From assembly GCF_900104055.1 (NCBI RefSeq), contig NZ_FNJQ01000028.1, positions 1 to 46,733 on the forward strand: 46,733 nt of DNA. Direction: 5' to 3'. Within the stretch, counting starts at the first letter, position 1. Every line of letters starts with the position of its first letter. The position numbers and the translations under genes are program-made. Below are positions 25,177 to 33,590 of the stretch, piece by piece. This stretch comes from Pseudoselenomonas ruminantium. GTDB taxonomy: Bacteria > Bacillota > Negativicutes > Selenomonadales > Selenomonadaceae. A model generated the notes under the pieces. That model was not told where the DNA came from and searched no databases. It worked only from the letters and a program-made list of their open reading frames with translations.

Positions 25177-25213
25177 AAAAGCTGTGAAAAATAGCCTGCT
25201 TTTCACAGCTTTC
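25177..25213 (-). terminator. Hairpin between tube genes and signalling block
   Basis: The arms AAAGCTGTGAAAA and TTTTCACAGCTTT enclose a loop of about 9 bases. On the minus strand a short T-rich run (TTTTCC) follows, so termination is probably partial. It would leave the sheath and tube mRNA more abundant than the distal signalling and chaperone genes. Confidence 0.65.
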
Positions 25214-25235
25214 ATCCATGGCTTATGTGCTTGTC

Positions 25236-25661
25236 TTAGGCAGAATATCCGCCCTCTACCTGCAGTTCAGCCATCTTGTCCTTTTTCTGTTTGAGCCAGA
25301 GTGTGAACGTGCCATTGCCGTCACCATCATCATAGACTTCCTGATAATCCACCACAAAGGCATTGGTGAAGGTGTATTTGCGTTCGACCACACCGCCCGC
25401 TACATAGGTAACCGTGACGTTGCGATAAGCTTCGGCCCGTTCTGCGGGAACCACCGACCACAGGAGCATCTGGCGGGTGCTGTCCGCAGCCGCGCCCGTG
25501 GCATTGGCCAGGATCTTGCCGGAGATGACCAAGGTCGCGCCGACATCTTTCGTGCGTGCATCGGAATCCATGGGGATATCCGTGCTGAATTTTACATGCT
25601 TCGTGCATTCCGGCTCAATGGAAAAAGGTTCCGCGCCGGTAACCTGTACCTGAAAAGACAT
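25236..25661 (-). CDS. Hcp-like inner-tube protein, copy 2
   Basis: This 141-residue compact beta-barrel-type protein opens with MSFQVQVTGAEPFSIEPE. It has VKFSTDIPMDSDARTKDVGA, SVVPAERAEAYRNVTVTYVAGG, TNAFVVDYQEVYDDGDGNGTF and the end LWLKQKKDKMAELQVEGGY. It shares this whole plan with the neighbour at 25680-26108 and the N-terminal part of 19033-19785. Size and the position behind the sheath gene fit the Hcp ring protein that stacks into the tube inside the sheath. Two short Hcps in tandem suggest heteromeric or stage-specific tubes. The tube role is inferred from gene order and length. Confidence 0.75.
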   Translation of the reverse strand: MSFQVQVTGAEPFSIEPECTKHVKFSTDIPMDSDARTKDVGATLVISGKILANATGAAADSTRQMLLWSVVPAERAEAYRNVTVTYVAGGVVERKYTFTNAFVVDYQEVYDDGDGNGTFTLWLKQKKDKMAELQVEGGYSA

Positions 25662-25679
25662 TGTTTCTTCCTCCCTCTA

Positions 25680-26108
25680 TCAAGCGCCAAAACCGCCGTT
25701 AAGCTGTACCGAAGTGTTGAGGTCCTTCTTCTGCTTGATATGCAGATAGAACTGACCGACACCGGCTTCATCATCCAGGTCTTCCGTATACTCCACGACA
25801 AAGGCGTTGGGGAAGGTATACTGGCGCACCATCTGTCCCGCAGCGACGACATCCACGACGGCGTTGCGGTAGCAGTCCGAACGTTCTGCCGGCACCTGCG
25901 CCCATTTGGCCACGCCCATGGTGCTGTCCACGGCCTGACCGCCCAGGGAGAAATTCATCTTGCCCCAGATCTTGACGCTGAGACGGATGTCTCTGGCTCT
26001 GGCGTTGGAATCATCCGGTGTGTCGGAGAAGAACTCCACTTTCGTGATACTGCGTTCGTCGAACGAAATCTGTTCGGCGCCGCCGGTAACATTAACTCGA
26101 AAACCCAT
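25680..26108 (-). CDS. Hcp-like inner-tube protein, copy 1
   Basis: 142 residues: MGFRVNVTGGAEQISFDE, VEFFSDTPDDSNARARDIR, AQVPAERSDCYRNAVVDVVA, NAFVVEYTEDLDDEAGVGQF, LHIKQKKDLNTSVQLNGGF. This is the first tube gene after the sheath, separated from it by about 57 bp and from copy 2 by 18 bp. A good ribosome site (AAAGGAGG) precedes it. The aligned words with copy 2 show gene duplication followed by divergence. It is probably the major tube subunit. Confidence 0.75.
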   Translation of the reverse strand: MGFRVNVTGGAEQISFDERSITKVEFFSDTPDDSNARARDIRLSVKIWGKMNFSLGGQAVDSTMGVAKWAQVPAERSDCYRNAVVDVVAAGQMVRQYTFPNAFVVEYTEDLDDEAGVGQFYLHIKQKKDLNTSVQLNGGFGA

Positions 26109-26165
26109 AATCTTTATCCTCCTTTGGAATCAGGATCTTCTAAAAACATCTATGCAACTATCGCG

Positions 26166-28358
26166 TCAGGAGGCGCGATGAGCTGTCGTGATACGGTTGG
26201 TCTCGATGGTGAGATTGCGCATATTGCCATTGAAGGTGATATCGAGCGTGCACATGCCGTTTTCCTCGTCGATGGCATAGTCGATATCGTCGCCCACGCC
26301 GATGATGGCATTGACCATATTGCGCTTGCTGAGCCATTTGCTCTTCTGGCTGTTGGGATTGTTGCTGAAGAATTCCACGATATGGTCCTGCTTGAAATCC
26401 CCGGAAGCATGGCGCAGGACGCGTTCGATATAGGTCGTGACCTGCGTCTTGTACACCGGCTCGAATACACCGAGATTCTCATCATAGAGCAGGTTGCGGG
26501 CCTTGTAGACCATGATATTCGTGATATTGTGGCCGGCAAACACCGCATTTTCCGAGGAAAAGACAAAACCAAAGCCCCGGCGGTTGATCTCATCCTTGAT
26601 GGGATTCGTGAAGCCCGTGATTTCCTTGGCCAGCGTCGTGCGTACCTGCAGTGCATGGTCGCCGGACTCAAAGTCAAAGGCCACGCCCGGCAGCTCGCTG
26701 TCCACGTCGCGGCGGAACACGTCGCGAAGGTAAGCCGGATCCTGGCAGGCCGCTTCAATGCCAGCTGCCACATAGGAAGCGTCGATATAGACACCATCAA
26801 TCCAGAGTTTCATGATATCCTGCTGATCCTTGGACAGTTCCACGAGATTGTCTTCGTTGATCTTCATCTTGGCATCCAGCAGCACACCGGACTTATCCCG
26901 CGGGATAACCGTGAAGTTCGGCAGGCAGGGAATCGCATATTCGCTGTAGAGATGATCCGTCAGCGGCTGGCAACGTTCCACATATTTATCAATGCCCTCG
27001 GTGGCCATGCTGCTGAAGCTCGTCTTGTCACTCGTCTCGAAATTGAAGAAGCACTGCACCCGGAAATCCTTGAGCACATCGAGGATTGCACTCAGCGATT
27101 CCAGACTGTTGGCGCCGGTATTCTTCGGCGCGTTGTTGCCGGCAAAGCGCTGGCGGGTGATGCGGGCCTTGGCCGGACGGTCGAGTTCCAAAGATGGATA
27201 GATGGCATACCAGACGGTATTCTTGAAATCGTTCTTGGCATTGACCGTGTTGAGGAAGGTGCGCAGACGCGGCAGATAGGATGCCTGGGCCAGCTGGTCA
27301 TTCTTCACGTTGGTGATGAAGAGCGACGGGCGCATCCCCTTGGTGCGGGCCGGATACTGTTCAAAGAACATGCGCACACCCAGGATCTTTTCGATCAGCG
27401 GCTTCACTGTCTTGATGAAATCATCCTTGGCCTGCTTGTAGAAATCCAGATAGGTGTTGTAGTTCTCGATTTCCTGCGCCACATCCACTTCCGAAACGAT
27501 AGAAGACGGCAGCGGGCAGAAGGTGCGGGTTACGAGCGCCTTGACATAATCGTTGTGATTTTCTTCATTCAGCGCTTCGTAATCGTCTTCGATTGCCGCA
27601 ATCAAGCCTTCGTTGATATTGTCGTCCAGCGTCATCAGCGCATTGGTCTCGGGCTTCGGTGCTTCGATGACTTTGAGCTCGCCGCTATCGCCCATGGTCA
27701 GCACGCCGAGTGCCAAGGCCGTATCCTGCTTATTGTTCTGATCCGTGCCCAACAGCAGGCGCGTCTTGATATCCTCAATGGCCAGCGGCAGCATGGCCAT
27801 GACATTGTTGTAGTTGGTGCTGGCTTCCTCGAACATGACATTGAGCTTGTCGCCGTAATCGAGCTTCTTCGGATCGCCCTCTTCGAGTTCCACATACTTG
27901 CTGTAGACATAGCGCAGTTCCTTGCGTTCCTGCTTGATATCCTCCATGACCTTATGCGGGGAAATCAGGTCCGTGAGCTTCTCAAACTTGAAGTCCACAT
28001 TCAGCAGGCCCTGCGACCGCTTCGTGTCCACCAGCGTCAAGAGCATGCGCAGGAAATCATTGTGCATGTTCAGATGAATGGCCGTGAGCAGGTCCTCTGG
28101 CACATTCTCCGGCTTTTTCAAGGTGTACATGACACGCTGGGTATTGGCATTGAAGAATGAATAGACTACCGGATCGAATTTATCCAAAAATTCCTGAAAG
28201 TCATGAACCAGCAGCTTTTCATTAAGCTCCTTGATCTTCTCATCGCTCAGGCTGTCCAGGGCCTTCGTATCCCCGACCATCGTGAGCAGGTCCAGCTTTT
28301 CGGGGTTGATTTCCTCGAACAGCATCGTGCGGTTCGTCTGCGAAATAATTTTTGCCAT
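26166..28358 (-). CDS. Contractile-sheath-like protein (TssC-like, 730 aa)
   Basis: This is a large soluble protein. The N-terminal 250 residues are helical (LLVHDFQEFLDKFDPVVYSF; RMLLTLVDTKRSQGLL; ELRYVYSKYVELEEGDPK). A middle part resembles sheath/TssC domains (RPSLFITNVKNDQLAQASYL, RTFLNTVNAKNDFKNTVWYA, SLESLSAILDVLKDFRVQCF). The C-terminal third has the Cys/Gly-poor beta-strand ending expected of an interlocking sheath subunit (CTLDITFNGNMRNLTIETN). Canonical T6SS uses two proteins, TssB (about 160) and TssC (about 490); here one chain has roughly their summed length. It directly precedes the Hcp-like genes. The family call is from gene order, length and general pattern; I cannot show a TssC signature. 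Confidence 0.65.
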   Translation of the reverse strand: MAKIISQTNRTMLFEEINPEKLDLLTMVGDTKALDSLSDEKIKELNEKLLVHDFQEFLDKFDPVVYSFFNANTQRVMYTLKKPENVPEDLLTAIHLNMHNDFLRMLLTLVDTKRSQGLLNVDFKFEKLTDLISPHKVMEDIKQERKELRYVYSKYVELEEGDPKKLDYGDKLNVMFEEASTNYNNVMAMLPLAIEDIKTRLLLGTDQNNKQDTALALGVLTMGDSGELKVIEAPKPETNALMTLDDNINEGLIAAIEDDYEALNEENHNDYVKALVTRTFCPLPSSIVSEVDVAQEIENYNTYLDFYKQAKDDFIKTVKPLIEKILGVRMFFEQYPARTKGMRPSLFITNVKNDQLAQASYLPRLRTFLNTVNAKNDFKNTVWYAIYPSLELDRPAKARITRQRFAGNNAPKNTGANSLESLSAILDVLKDFRVQCFFNFETSDKTSFSSMATEGIDKYVERCQPLTDHLYSEYAIPCLPNFTVIPRDKSGVLLDAKMKINEDNLVELSKDQQDIMKLWIDGVYIDASYVAAGIEAACQDPAYLRDVFRRDVDSELPGVAFDFESGDHALQVRTTLAKEITGFTNPIKDEINRRGFGFVFSSENAVFAGHNITNIMVYKARNLLYDENLGVFEPVYKTQVTTYIERVLRHASGDFKQDHIVEFFSNNPNSQKSKWLSKRNMVNAIIGVGDDIDYAIDEENGMCTLDITFNGNMRNLTIETNRITTAHRAS

Positions 28359-28403
28359 TTCATTAACTCCTTTTTATTTATGTTTATATAATCATACGAT
28401 TAG

Positions 28404-30188
28404 CTAAGATTGTGGCTTGAGATCCTTTAGGACCATGGTCAGGGCCAGCTGCCCATCACCGAAGGAAAGCTGCACCGGCTCATCATAGCCCATAAAGCAG
28501 CTCGTCCCCCGCAAGACAAGTTCCCCGTCTTTGAGGACCGTCGCCCGGGAATCGTTATCCAGCCAGATGCCCTTCCGGCCGGGGTGCAGTCCCAGCCCAT
28601 CCAGCTCCGGCATCGTATCCGGCAGCTGACATTCCCGGAAGATATTCCGCAAGGGCAGGGCAATATGCTCCAAATGACGGTAAAGATTGATGACGCGCAC
28701 CCGATGATCGCGCCCCGACCGCGTGCGGATATCCCGGATGGTCAGTTCGCCCGTGTAATGTTCCGGCCAGGACGGACGGTTCTGAGGGATGGGCTGACGC
28801 CGTTTCGCCTGCCGGCCTGCTTTCAGCCGCAAGGCGATAAACAGTCCCACCAGCAGACAGATGCCCACGCCGCCAATCACCAGGATCAGCAGGACTGGCT
28901 GCATCGGCTGTTTCTCTGCCTTGGCTATGTCCCGTGTCACCGCTGCCGGCTGGCAATCTGCATTCCAGCCCCATTCAGCAAAAGCAGGCAGGATCCTGCC
29001 TGTGCCCTGCCAGTCCTGCGGCAATTCCACACAGATACTGCCATCCTGCACCGTCCCCGGATAATAATCATCATCCAGCCAGACCGGTATTTCCCGGCCG
29101 TTGAAAGAAGCATCCGCCACCAAAGACTGCCCGTTACCATCCACAGTTACCGGGGTAATCTTCAAAGTGACGTTCTGCGCTTCCTTATCTTCCACGACTT
29201 CTGTTTCCAGATCAGCCGCCAGCTGCGGGTAAACATCCACCGTTTCCCCGTTTTTTAGTCCTATCAGCTTGATATCCTGTGCTGGATTCTGCACCGCAAA
29301 GATGCGCAGTGCCGGGCCATCATAAACCTCCTGACCGGCATTATGACCGGTCAATTGACCACCGGCAGTTGTATCGCCTGCCTGCTTGCGGACCACGACG
29401 CGCAGATGCCGGACCGCCGCAGACGGTACGGGCATGGACAGATCCACCACGCCGCTGTTGTCCGCCGTCCGCTGCAGCTTGCCCACCGCCCAGTTCGCCT
29501 CAATCAGTCCGGCTCCCATCTGCGGGACTGCCGAGGCGTCTGGGGCCGTGGCATAGATGATATCACTTGCGTAGATATTGGCCTGCGGCGTTGTCTGCTT
29601 GCCGCCCAAAGCCAGCATATATACCTTGATGCCCCGCTCCCGGCAGGCCGTCATGGCCTCCTGGAACGCTTTGACCGAAGCTAATGTCTCGCCACTGCTG
29701 GGCAGCATGATTTCCCCATCGGTGATGATCACGATGCTGCGGGCAGCCTCCCCCTCCGTCGAAAAAGCCGCCACAGCCTGCTGCATAGCTGCTCCGGTAT
29801 TGGTATAGCCCGCGTAGTTGATGGCCTGCAGGGACTTGGCCGGCAGTCCGCTCATCCCGGCCAAAGGCTGCAGCTTATTCACCTCATTGCTGTAGGCATA
29901 GATTCCCACAGAACAGTGCCGGGGCAGGATTGCACTCATCTCCAGCACCGTTTCCGGAATCAACCGCAGCGGATCTGAATCCACCATCGACTGACTGGAA
30001 TCAATCAGGAAAATGACCTCCTGACGTTGCAGCTCTCTGGGCAGTGATGCCTCTGTCCGACAGCTCAACATAAAAAAGGCAGTCAACAATACTGCCAAAC
30101 CTCTCCATAAAGTAGAAAAATCAATCCGTTCCGTTTCGTTTCCCCCCGACCTGTCAAATTTTTCAAAAAAAAAGTACATCAGACGCAA
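28404..30188 (-). CDS. Membrane von Willebrand A (vWA) protein, first gene of the locus
   Basis: 594 residues from a TTG at 30188; an ATG at 30179 is equally possible. A hydrophobic segment (LAVLLTAFFMLSC, about 31-43) may be a signal anchor or weak lipobox. The vWA domain follows with a complete MIDAS: DSSQS (63-67), a TNTG turn (about 128) and IITDGE (about 155). A long beta-rich part and a TM helix (VLLILVIGGVGICLLVGLFIAL, about 440-462) lead to a C-terminal cytoplasmic domain with a GDG-type end. A metal-dependent adhesion domain outside linked to a domain inside could sense contact or organise the membrane base. It is probably the first gene after the main promoter. Confidence 0.75.
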   Translation of the reverse strand: MRLMYFFFEKFDRSGGNETERIDFSTLWRGLAVLLTAFFMLSCRTEASLPRELQRQEVIFLIDSSQSMVDSDPLRLIPETVLEMSAILPRHCSVGIYAYSNEVNKLQPLAGMSGLPAKSLQAINYAGYTNTGAAMQQAVAAFSTEGEAARSIVIITDGEIMLPSSGETLASVKAFQEAMTACRERGIKVYMLALGGKQTTPQANIYASDIIYATAPDASAVPQMGAGLIEANWAVGKLQRTADNSGVVDLSMPVPSAAVRHLRVVVRKQAGDTTAGGQLTGHNAGQEVYDGPALRIFAVQNPAQDIKLIGLKNGETVDVYPQLAADLETEVVEDKEAQNVTLKITPVTVDGNGQSLVADASFNGREIPVWLDDDYYPGTVQDGSICVELPQDWQGTGRILPAFAEWGWNADCQPAAVTRDIAKAEKQPMQPVLLILVIGGVGICLLVGLFIALRLKAGRQAKRRQPIPQNRPSWPEHYTGELTIRDIRTRSGRDHRVRVINLYRHLEHIALPLRNIFRECQLPDTMPELDGLGLHPGRKGIWLDNDSRATVLKDGELVLRGTSCFMGYDEPVQLSFGDGQLALTMVLKDLKPQS

Positions 30189-30215
30189 GTTACATGTTCC
30201 TTGACCTGATGTACT
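30173..30215 (-). promoter_or_regulatory. 5' leader hairpin covering the vWA start codon
   Basis: AGTACATCAG (30173-30182) and CTGATGTACT (30206-30215) form a perfect 10-bp inverted repeat with a 23-base loop. In the mRNA the stem includes the ATG at 30179, while the loop carries AAGGA and the alternative TTG start. It may control translation of the first gene or be a DNA operator. A second, smaller repeat (TGTAC, GTACA) lies just upstream in the leader. Confidence 0.55.
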
Positions 30216-30265
30216 CTTTTGTACATTTTACTGTACCATTTGTATCCCTTGTGCATCCATATAAT

Positions 30266-30294
30266 ATGATACTATCAGTGATAATTAGTGTCAA
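30266..30294 (-). promoter_or_regulatory. Sigma-70 promoter of the injection-system locus
   Basis: On the minus strand, TTGACA (30294-30289), a 17-bp spacer and TATCAT (30271-30266) form a near-consensus promoter about 75 bp upstream of the vWA start. Nothing comparable was noticed between the core genes, so it may drive most of the 30-kb locus. Confidence 0.8.
30272..30283. promoter_or_regulatory. tetO-like dyad inside the promoter spacer
   Basis: The plus strand reads CTATCAGTGATA. TATCA-G-TGATA is a perfect dyad and matches the core of the classical tet operator. It lies between -35 and -10, where a bound TetR-type protein would block RNA polymerase. No TetR-family gene is in the window. 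Confidence 0.5.
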
Positions 30295-30382
30295 TTAAAG
30301 GCAAATTAAAGTTCCATAAAAAATTGATTAAAATTATACGTAAACCCATTTTTGTTAGGACTATTTTCCCTGAATAAAAAAG

Positions 30383-30424
30383 AAATGGTTCCAATAACTA
30401 AAAAAATAGTTATTGGAACCATTT
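30383..30424 (-). terminator. Intrinsic terminator of importer operon 1
   Basis: The arms AAATGGTTCCAATAACT and AGTTATTGGAACCATTT (17 bp, perfect) enclose an 8-base loop. On the minus strand a CTTTTTTATT run follows. It ends the transcript just after the substrate-binding-protein gene. Confidence 0.9.
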
Positions 30425-30447
30425 GATAATCTTATAAAAACTTTGGC

Positions 30448-32001
30448 TTATTCAAGATCCAAATCAGCCGTTACCTGATAGTAATCGCAGGCATGTGAGG
30501 TATAGTTCTTGACATTTGCCTTGGAAATCATGCTCATCTTGAGGAAGGAGCAGAATACGAAGGCATGGTCATCGAGGACAACCTGCTGCATCTCCAGGGC
30601 CAGCTGGGCACGTTTGGCCGGATCGAATTCCTGGCTCAGCTGTGCTTCCAGTGCATCGAGCTTGGCACTCTGATATTTGCCCTGATTCTTGGTGGCATTG
30701 CCCGTGGCAAATACCGTGAACCAGTATTCCGGATCACCGGTCGGTGCCTGCACGTTGGCCATAGCGTAGACATCCCAGCCCTTGACATCCTTGACAGCCT
30801 GATTGTTATCAGCGGTGCAGTTGACTTCCACCTGCATGCCGATGTCCTTGAGCGTTGCCTGCGCGGATTCAGCCAGCAGCGGCAGTTCCTGACGGCTCGG
30901 ATAGGTCAGCCATTTCACGATAAGCTTCTTGCCGTTCTTTTCGCGGATGCCGTCACCGTCGGTATCCACCCAGCCAGCAGCTTCGAGGACCTTCTTGGCC
31001 CCTTCCGGATCGAATTTCTCCGCTTTGACCTTGTCGCCGCCAAAGGCCGGACCTGCCGGGAATACGCCATTAGCCGGGAAGCCATTGCCATCCAGCAGCT
31101 TGGCCACGAAATTTTCCTTGTCGATGCCCATGGAGATGGCCTGACGCACTGCAGGATCGGAACATACGGAATCCGGATCGAAATTCATCTTGCCGAAGAA
31201 GCAGCGGGACGTAGCGATCTGGGAAATCGTGTATTTATCGTTGCGGAACAGCGGATAGCTTTCATAGGCCATCCCGTAAGCAGCCTGCACCTCACCGGAC
31301 TGCAGGGCATTAGACAGCGTATTGCCATCCGTGATCGTGCGGATGGTCAGCTTGTCCAGCTTCGGCGTGCCGCCCCAATAATTCTCATTCTTCTTGAGCG
31401 TCAGATGGTCATCAGTCTTCATATCCACGGCGATGTACGGGCCCGTACCAGCTACGATGCCTTTGTCAAAGCCAGCATCTACATCGATGATGCAGCCATA
31501 GGGATCGCCCAGATAGTTCAAAAGTGCCGGTTTGGGTTCCTTGGTCTTGATGATGAGTTCCTGCCCATTGGCCTCAATGGAGGCAATCTTCAGGTCCTGC
31601 GCGGCCCGCTTGTTATTGGCAATCAGGTGCTCCAGGCACTGCTTGACCGCAGCCGCATCCATAGCACGGCCACTCGAGAAATTCACGCCATCCCGCAGCG
31701 TGAATTTCCAGGTCAGCGGATCGACATTCTCCCACTTCACAGCCAGCCAGGGCTGGATTTCCATATTGTCGGAGTATTTGATGAGTGTCTCACCGATACC
31801 ATAGCGAATGCAGGCCCAGCCAGCATAAGCATTATGCGGGTTCACATCCGGCTCCTCATTGGAGCTGTTGAAGGTCGTATCACCGATGGTGAGCACCTTT
31901 TCCCCATTTCCCTTGCCGGCCGTGTCGTTACCGCAGCCAGTCAGTACGCCCACGCTAAGACATACGCCTAAGCCCAGTGCCAGTAATTTTTTCCATTTCA
32001 T
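30448..32001 (-). CDS. Nik/Opp-type ABC importer 1, substrate-binding lipoprotein
   Basis: This 517-residue family-5 extracytoplasmic solute-binding protein has a lipoprotein signal (LLALGLGVCLSVGVLTGC, Cys about 23). The core has ADVNPH-like VNPHNAYAGW, ETLIKYSDNMEIQPWLAVKW, TWKFTLRDGVNFSSG, a CIIDVDAG segment and PEYWFTVFATGNATKNQGKY. It resembles NikA/CntA-type metal or metallophore binders more than peptide binders; the family does not allow a firm substrate. In a diderm it would sit in the periplasm on the inner membrane. It is the last gene of its operon, with 38 bp to the ATPase gene and a strong terminator behind. Confidence 0.85.
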   Translation of the reverse strand: MKWKKLLALGLGVCLSVGVLTGCGNDTAGKGNGEKVLTIGDTTFNSSNEEPDVNPHNAYAGWACIRYGIGETLIKYSDNMEIQPWLAVKWENVDPLTWKFTLRDGVNFSSGRAMDAAAVKQCLEHLIANNKRAAQDLKIASIEANGQELIIKTKEPKPALLNYLGDPYGCIIDVDAGFDKGIVAGTGPYIAVDMKTDDHLTLKKNENYWGGTPKLDKLTIRTITDGNTLSNALQSGEVQAAYGMAYESYPLFRNDKYTISQIATSRCFFGKMNFDPDSVCSDPAVRQAISMGIDKENFVAKLLDGNGFPANGVFPAGPAFGGDKVKAEKFDPEGAKKVLEAAGWVDTDGDGIREKNGKKLIVKWLTYPSRQELPLLAESAQATLKDIGMQVEVNCTADNNQAVKDVKGWDVYAMANVQAPTGDPEYWFTVFATGNATKNQGKYQSAKLDALEAQLSQEFDPAKRAQLALEMQQVVLDDHAFVFCSFLKMSMISKANVKNYTSHACDYYQVTADLDLE

Positions 32002-32039
32002 TTGTAAAAATCTCCTTCCCTTCTAAATGATCTATCCTA

Positions 32040-32798
32040 TCACAAGACGCTGTCAATCAACTTCTTGGTATAAGCCTGTTGCGAATTGTTGATTACATCA
32101 TCCGGCGTTCCTTCTTCTACAATCCGGCCATTGTGCATGACGATCACCCGGTCGCAGAAGTCCTGCACCAAGGCGATATCGTGGCAGATGAAGAGATAGG
32201 CTATGCCCCTGTCCTGCTGCAGGCGGTTCAACAGGTCCAGGACCTCTGCCTGCACGGTCACATCCAATGCCGATGTGGCTTCATCGAGGATCACGAGTTC
32301 CGGTTCGATAGCCAAAGCCCGGGCGATAGCTGCCCGCTGGCATTGGCCGCCGCTGACCTCATGAGGATAGCGGTGGGCAAATTCTTCGCCAAGGCCGCAC
32401 AAGGCCAGCAGGTTCTTCGTCATATCTGCCGCCTGTTTCTTGCTTTTGCCATGATTGCTCAGGCTTTCGCTGATGCCATCGCCCAATGTGCAGCGCGGAT
32501 CAAAGCTGTCCTGCGGATTTTGGAACACCATCTGCATCCGGGTATAGGCCTGTTTGAGCTTTGTGCCTTTGGCCTGCGTTATATCCTCCCCGTCCAGCAT
32601 GATGCTGCCGGCATCAGCTTCCAAGAGCCGGGCAATCATGCGGGCCACAGTGGTCTTGCCGCTGCCGCTTTCACCGATGATCGCCAGCTTCTCCCCTTTC
32701 TGCAGGGAAAAGCTGACATCATCTACCGCTATGATATCCGGGCCGTCCTGACGGGAAAACACTTTTTTAAGATGCGCAACTTGCAAGATCTCGTTCAT
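32040..32798 (-). CDS. ABC importer 1, ATP-binding subunit (DppF/NikE-like)
   Basis: 252 residues from the ATG at 32798 (the frame is open to 32894, but the upstream part overlaps the partner gene and AGGAGG lies before MNEILQV). Walker A GESGSGKTTVAR, Q-loop MVFQNPQDSFDP, signature VSGGQCQRAAIARAL, Walker B ELVILDEATSALD and H-loop FICHD are all present. The DEATSALDVTVQ form and the Asp-rich FDPR box are typical for Opp/Nik second ATPases. It pairs with the next protein to power import. Confidence 0.9.
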   Translation of the reverse strand: MNEILQVAHLKKVFSRQDGPDIIAVDDVSFSLQKGEKLAIIGESGSGKTTVARMIARLLEADAGSIMLDGEDITQAKGTKLKQAYTRMQMVFQNPQDSFDPRCTLGDGISESLSNHGKSKKQAADMTKNLLALCGLGEEFAHRYPHEVSGGQCQRAAIARALAIEPELVILDEATSALDVTVQAEVLDLLNRLQQDRGIAYLFICHDIALVQDFCDRVIVMHNGRIVEEGTPDDVINNSQQAYTKKLIDSVL

Positions 32799-33588
32799 TG
32801 CGTGCCTCTGACCTCCTAAGCCGGGGCACCGCCGCCAGCAGTTTTTTCGTATAGGCAGACTGGGGATTTGCCAAAACCTCTTTGGCCTTACCATACTCCA
32901 TCATCTTCCCCTGATGCAGCACGAGCATGCTGTCTGCCATGGCCCGGATTACGCCGATATTATGGGTGACAAGAATGATTGCCGTACCGAACAGCTTGCG
33001 GGCCAGCAGCATTTCCTCGATGACCTGTTTCTGCACCGTAACATCGAGGGCCGAAGTCGGCTCGTCGGCCAGCAGGATCTTCGGCCGCAGGAGCATGGCC
33101 GCCGCTACGCCGACACGCTGCTGCATGCCGCCGGACAGTTCAAAGGGATAACTGTCCCAGATGCGCTTGGGCTCGCTGAAGCCAAACTTCGTAAACAGTT
33201 CGCAGGTTTCCCGCTCCACCATTTGGGCATCCTCATGGCCATGTGCGGCCATCATTTCTTGAATCTGGACGCCCACCGTGCGGATGGGACAGAACGAATT
33301 TCCCGCCAGCTGGAAGATCATGCCGATTTCCGCACCGCAGATCTTCTGCATTTCCTTCTCGCTGATATCCGGCAAATCCAAGCCCTTATAATAGATATCC
33401 CCGCGCGTGACCAAACCATCCCGGCCCAGCATATTGAGGGCCGCTTTCAGCAGCGTGGACTTGCCGCTGCCGCTTTCGCCCACAATACCCAGGATTTCCC
33501 CCTCCTGCAGGGAAAAGCTGATATCCTGAACAGTCAAATTACCATTATAGCGGATATCCACATGTTCATAACGAATGATTTCTGACAT
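32767..33588 (-). CDS. ABC importer 1, ATP-binding subunit (DppD/NikD-like)
   Basis: 273 residues. Walker A GESGSGKSTLLKA, Q-loop MIFQLAGNSFCP, signature LSGGMQQRVGVAAAM, Walker B KILLADEPTSALD and H-switch VTHN are complete. The GMQQRVGVA form is typical of Nik/Opp D-type ATPases. The Q-loop has QLAGNSF, a change from the usual QDP(M/L)xS(L/F) that is shared in kind (QDSGNML) by the ATPase of importer 2 at 40442-41230, which supports the view that the two systems belong to one subfamily with related cargo. Confidence 0.9.
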   Translation of the reverse strand: MSEIIRYEHVDIRYNGNLTVQDISFSLQEGEILGIVGESGSGKSTLLKAALNMLGRDGLVTRGDIYYKGLDLPDISEKEMQKICGAEIGMIFQLAGNSFCPIRTVGVQIQEMMAAHGHEDAQMVERETCELFTKFGFSEPKRIWDSYPFELSGGMQQRVGVAAAMLLRPKILLADEPTSALDVTVQKQVIEEMLLARKLFGTAIILVTHNIGVIRAMADSMLVLHQGKMMEYGKAKEVLANPQSAYTKKLLAAVPRLRRSEARNERDLASCAS

Positions 33589-33590
33589 TC

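Noticed and set aside
25218..28160. A 980-codon open frame on the plus strand
   Set aside because: It lies antisense to the sheath and tube genes, its translation has no family features, and it is a by-product of their codon bias.
30565..31971. A 468-codon plus-strand frame
   Set aside because: Exactly opposite the substrate-binding-protein gene, which has a lipobox and clear family motifs; the same holds for the plus-strand frame at 41229-42671.
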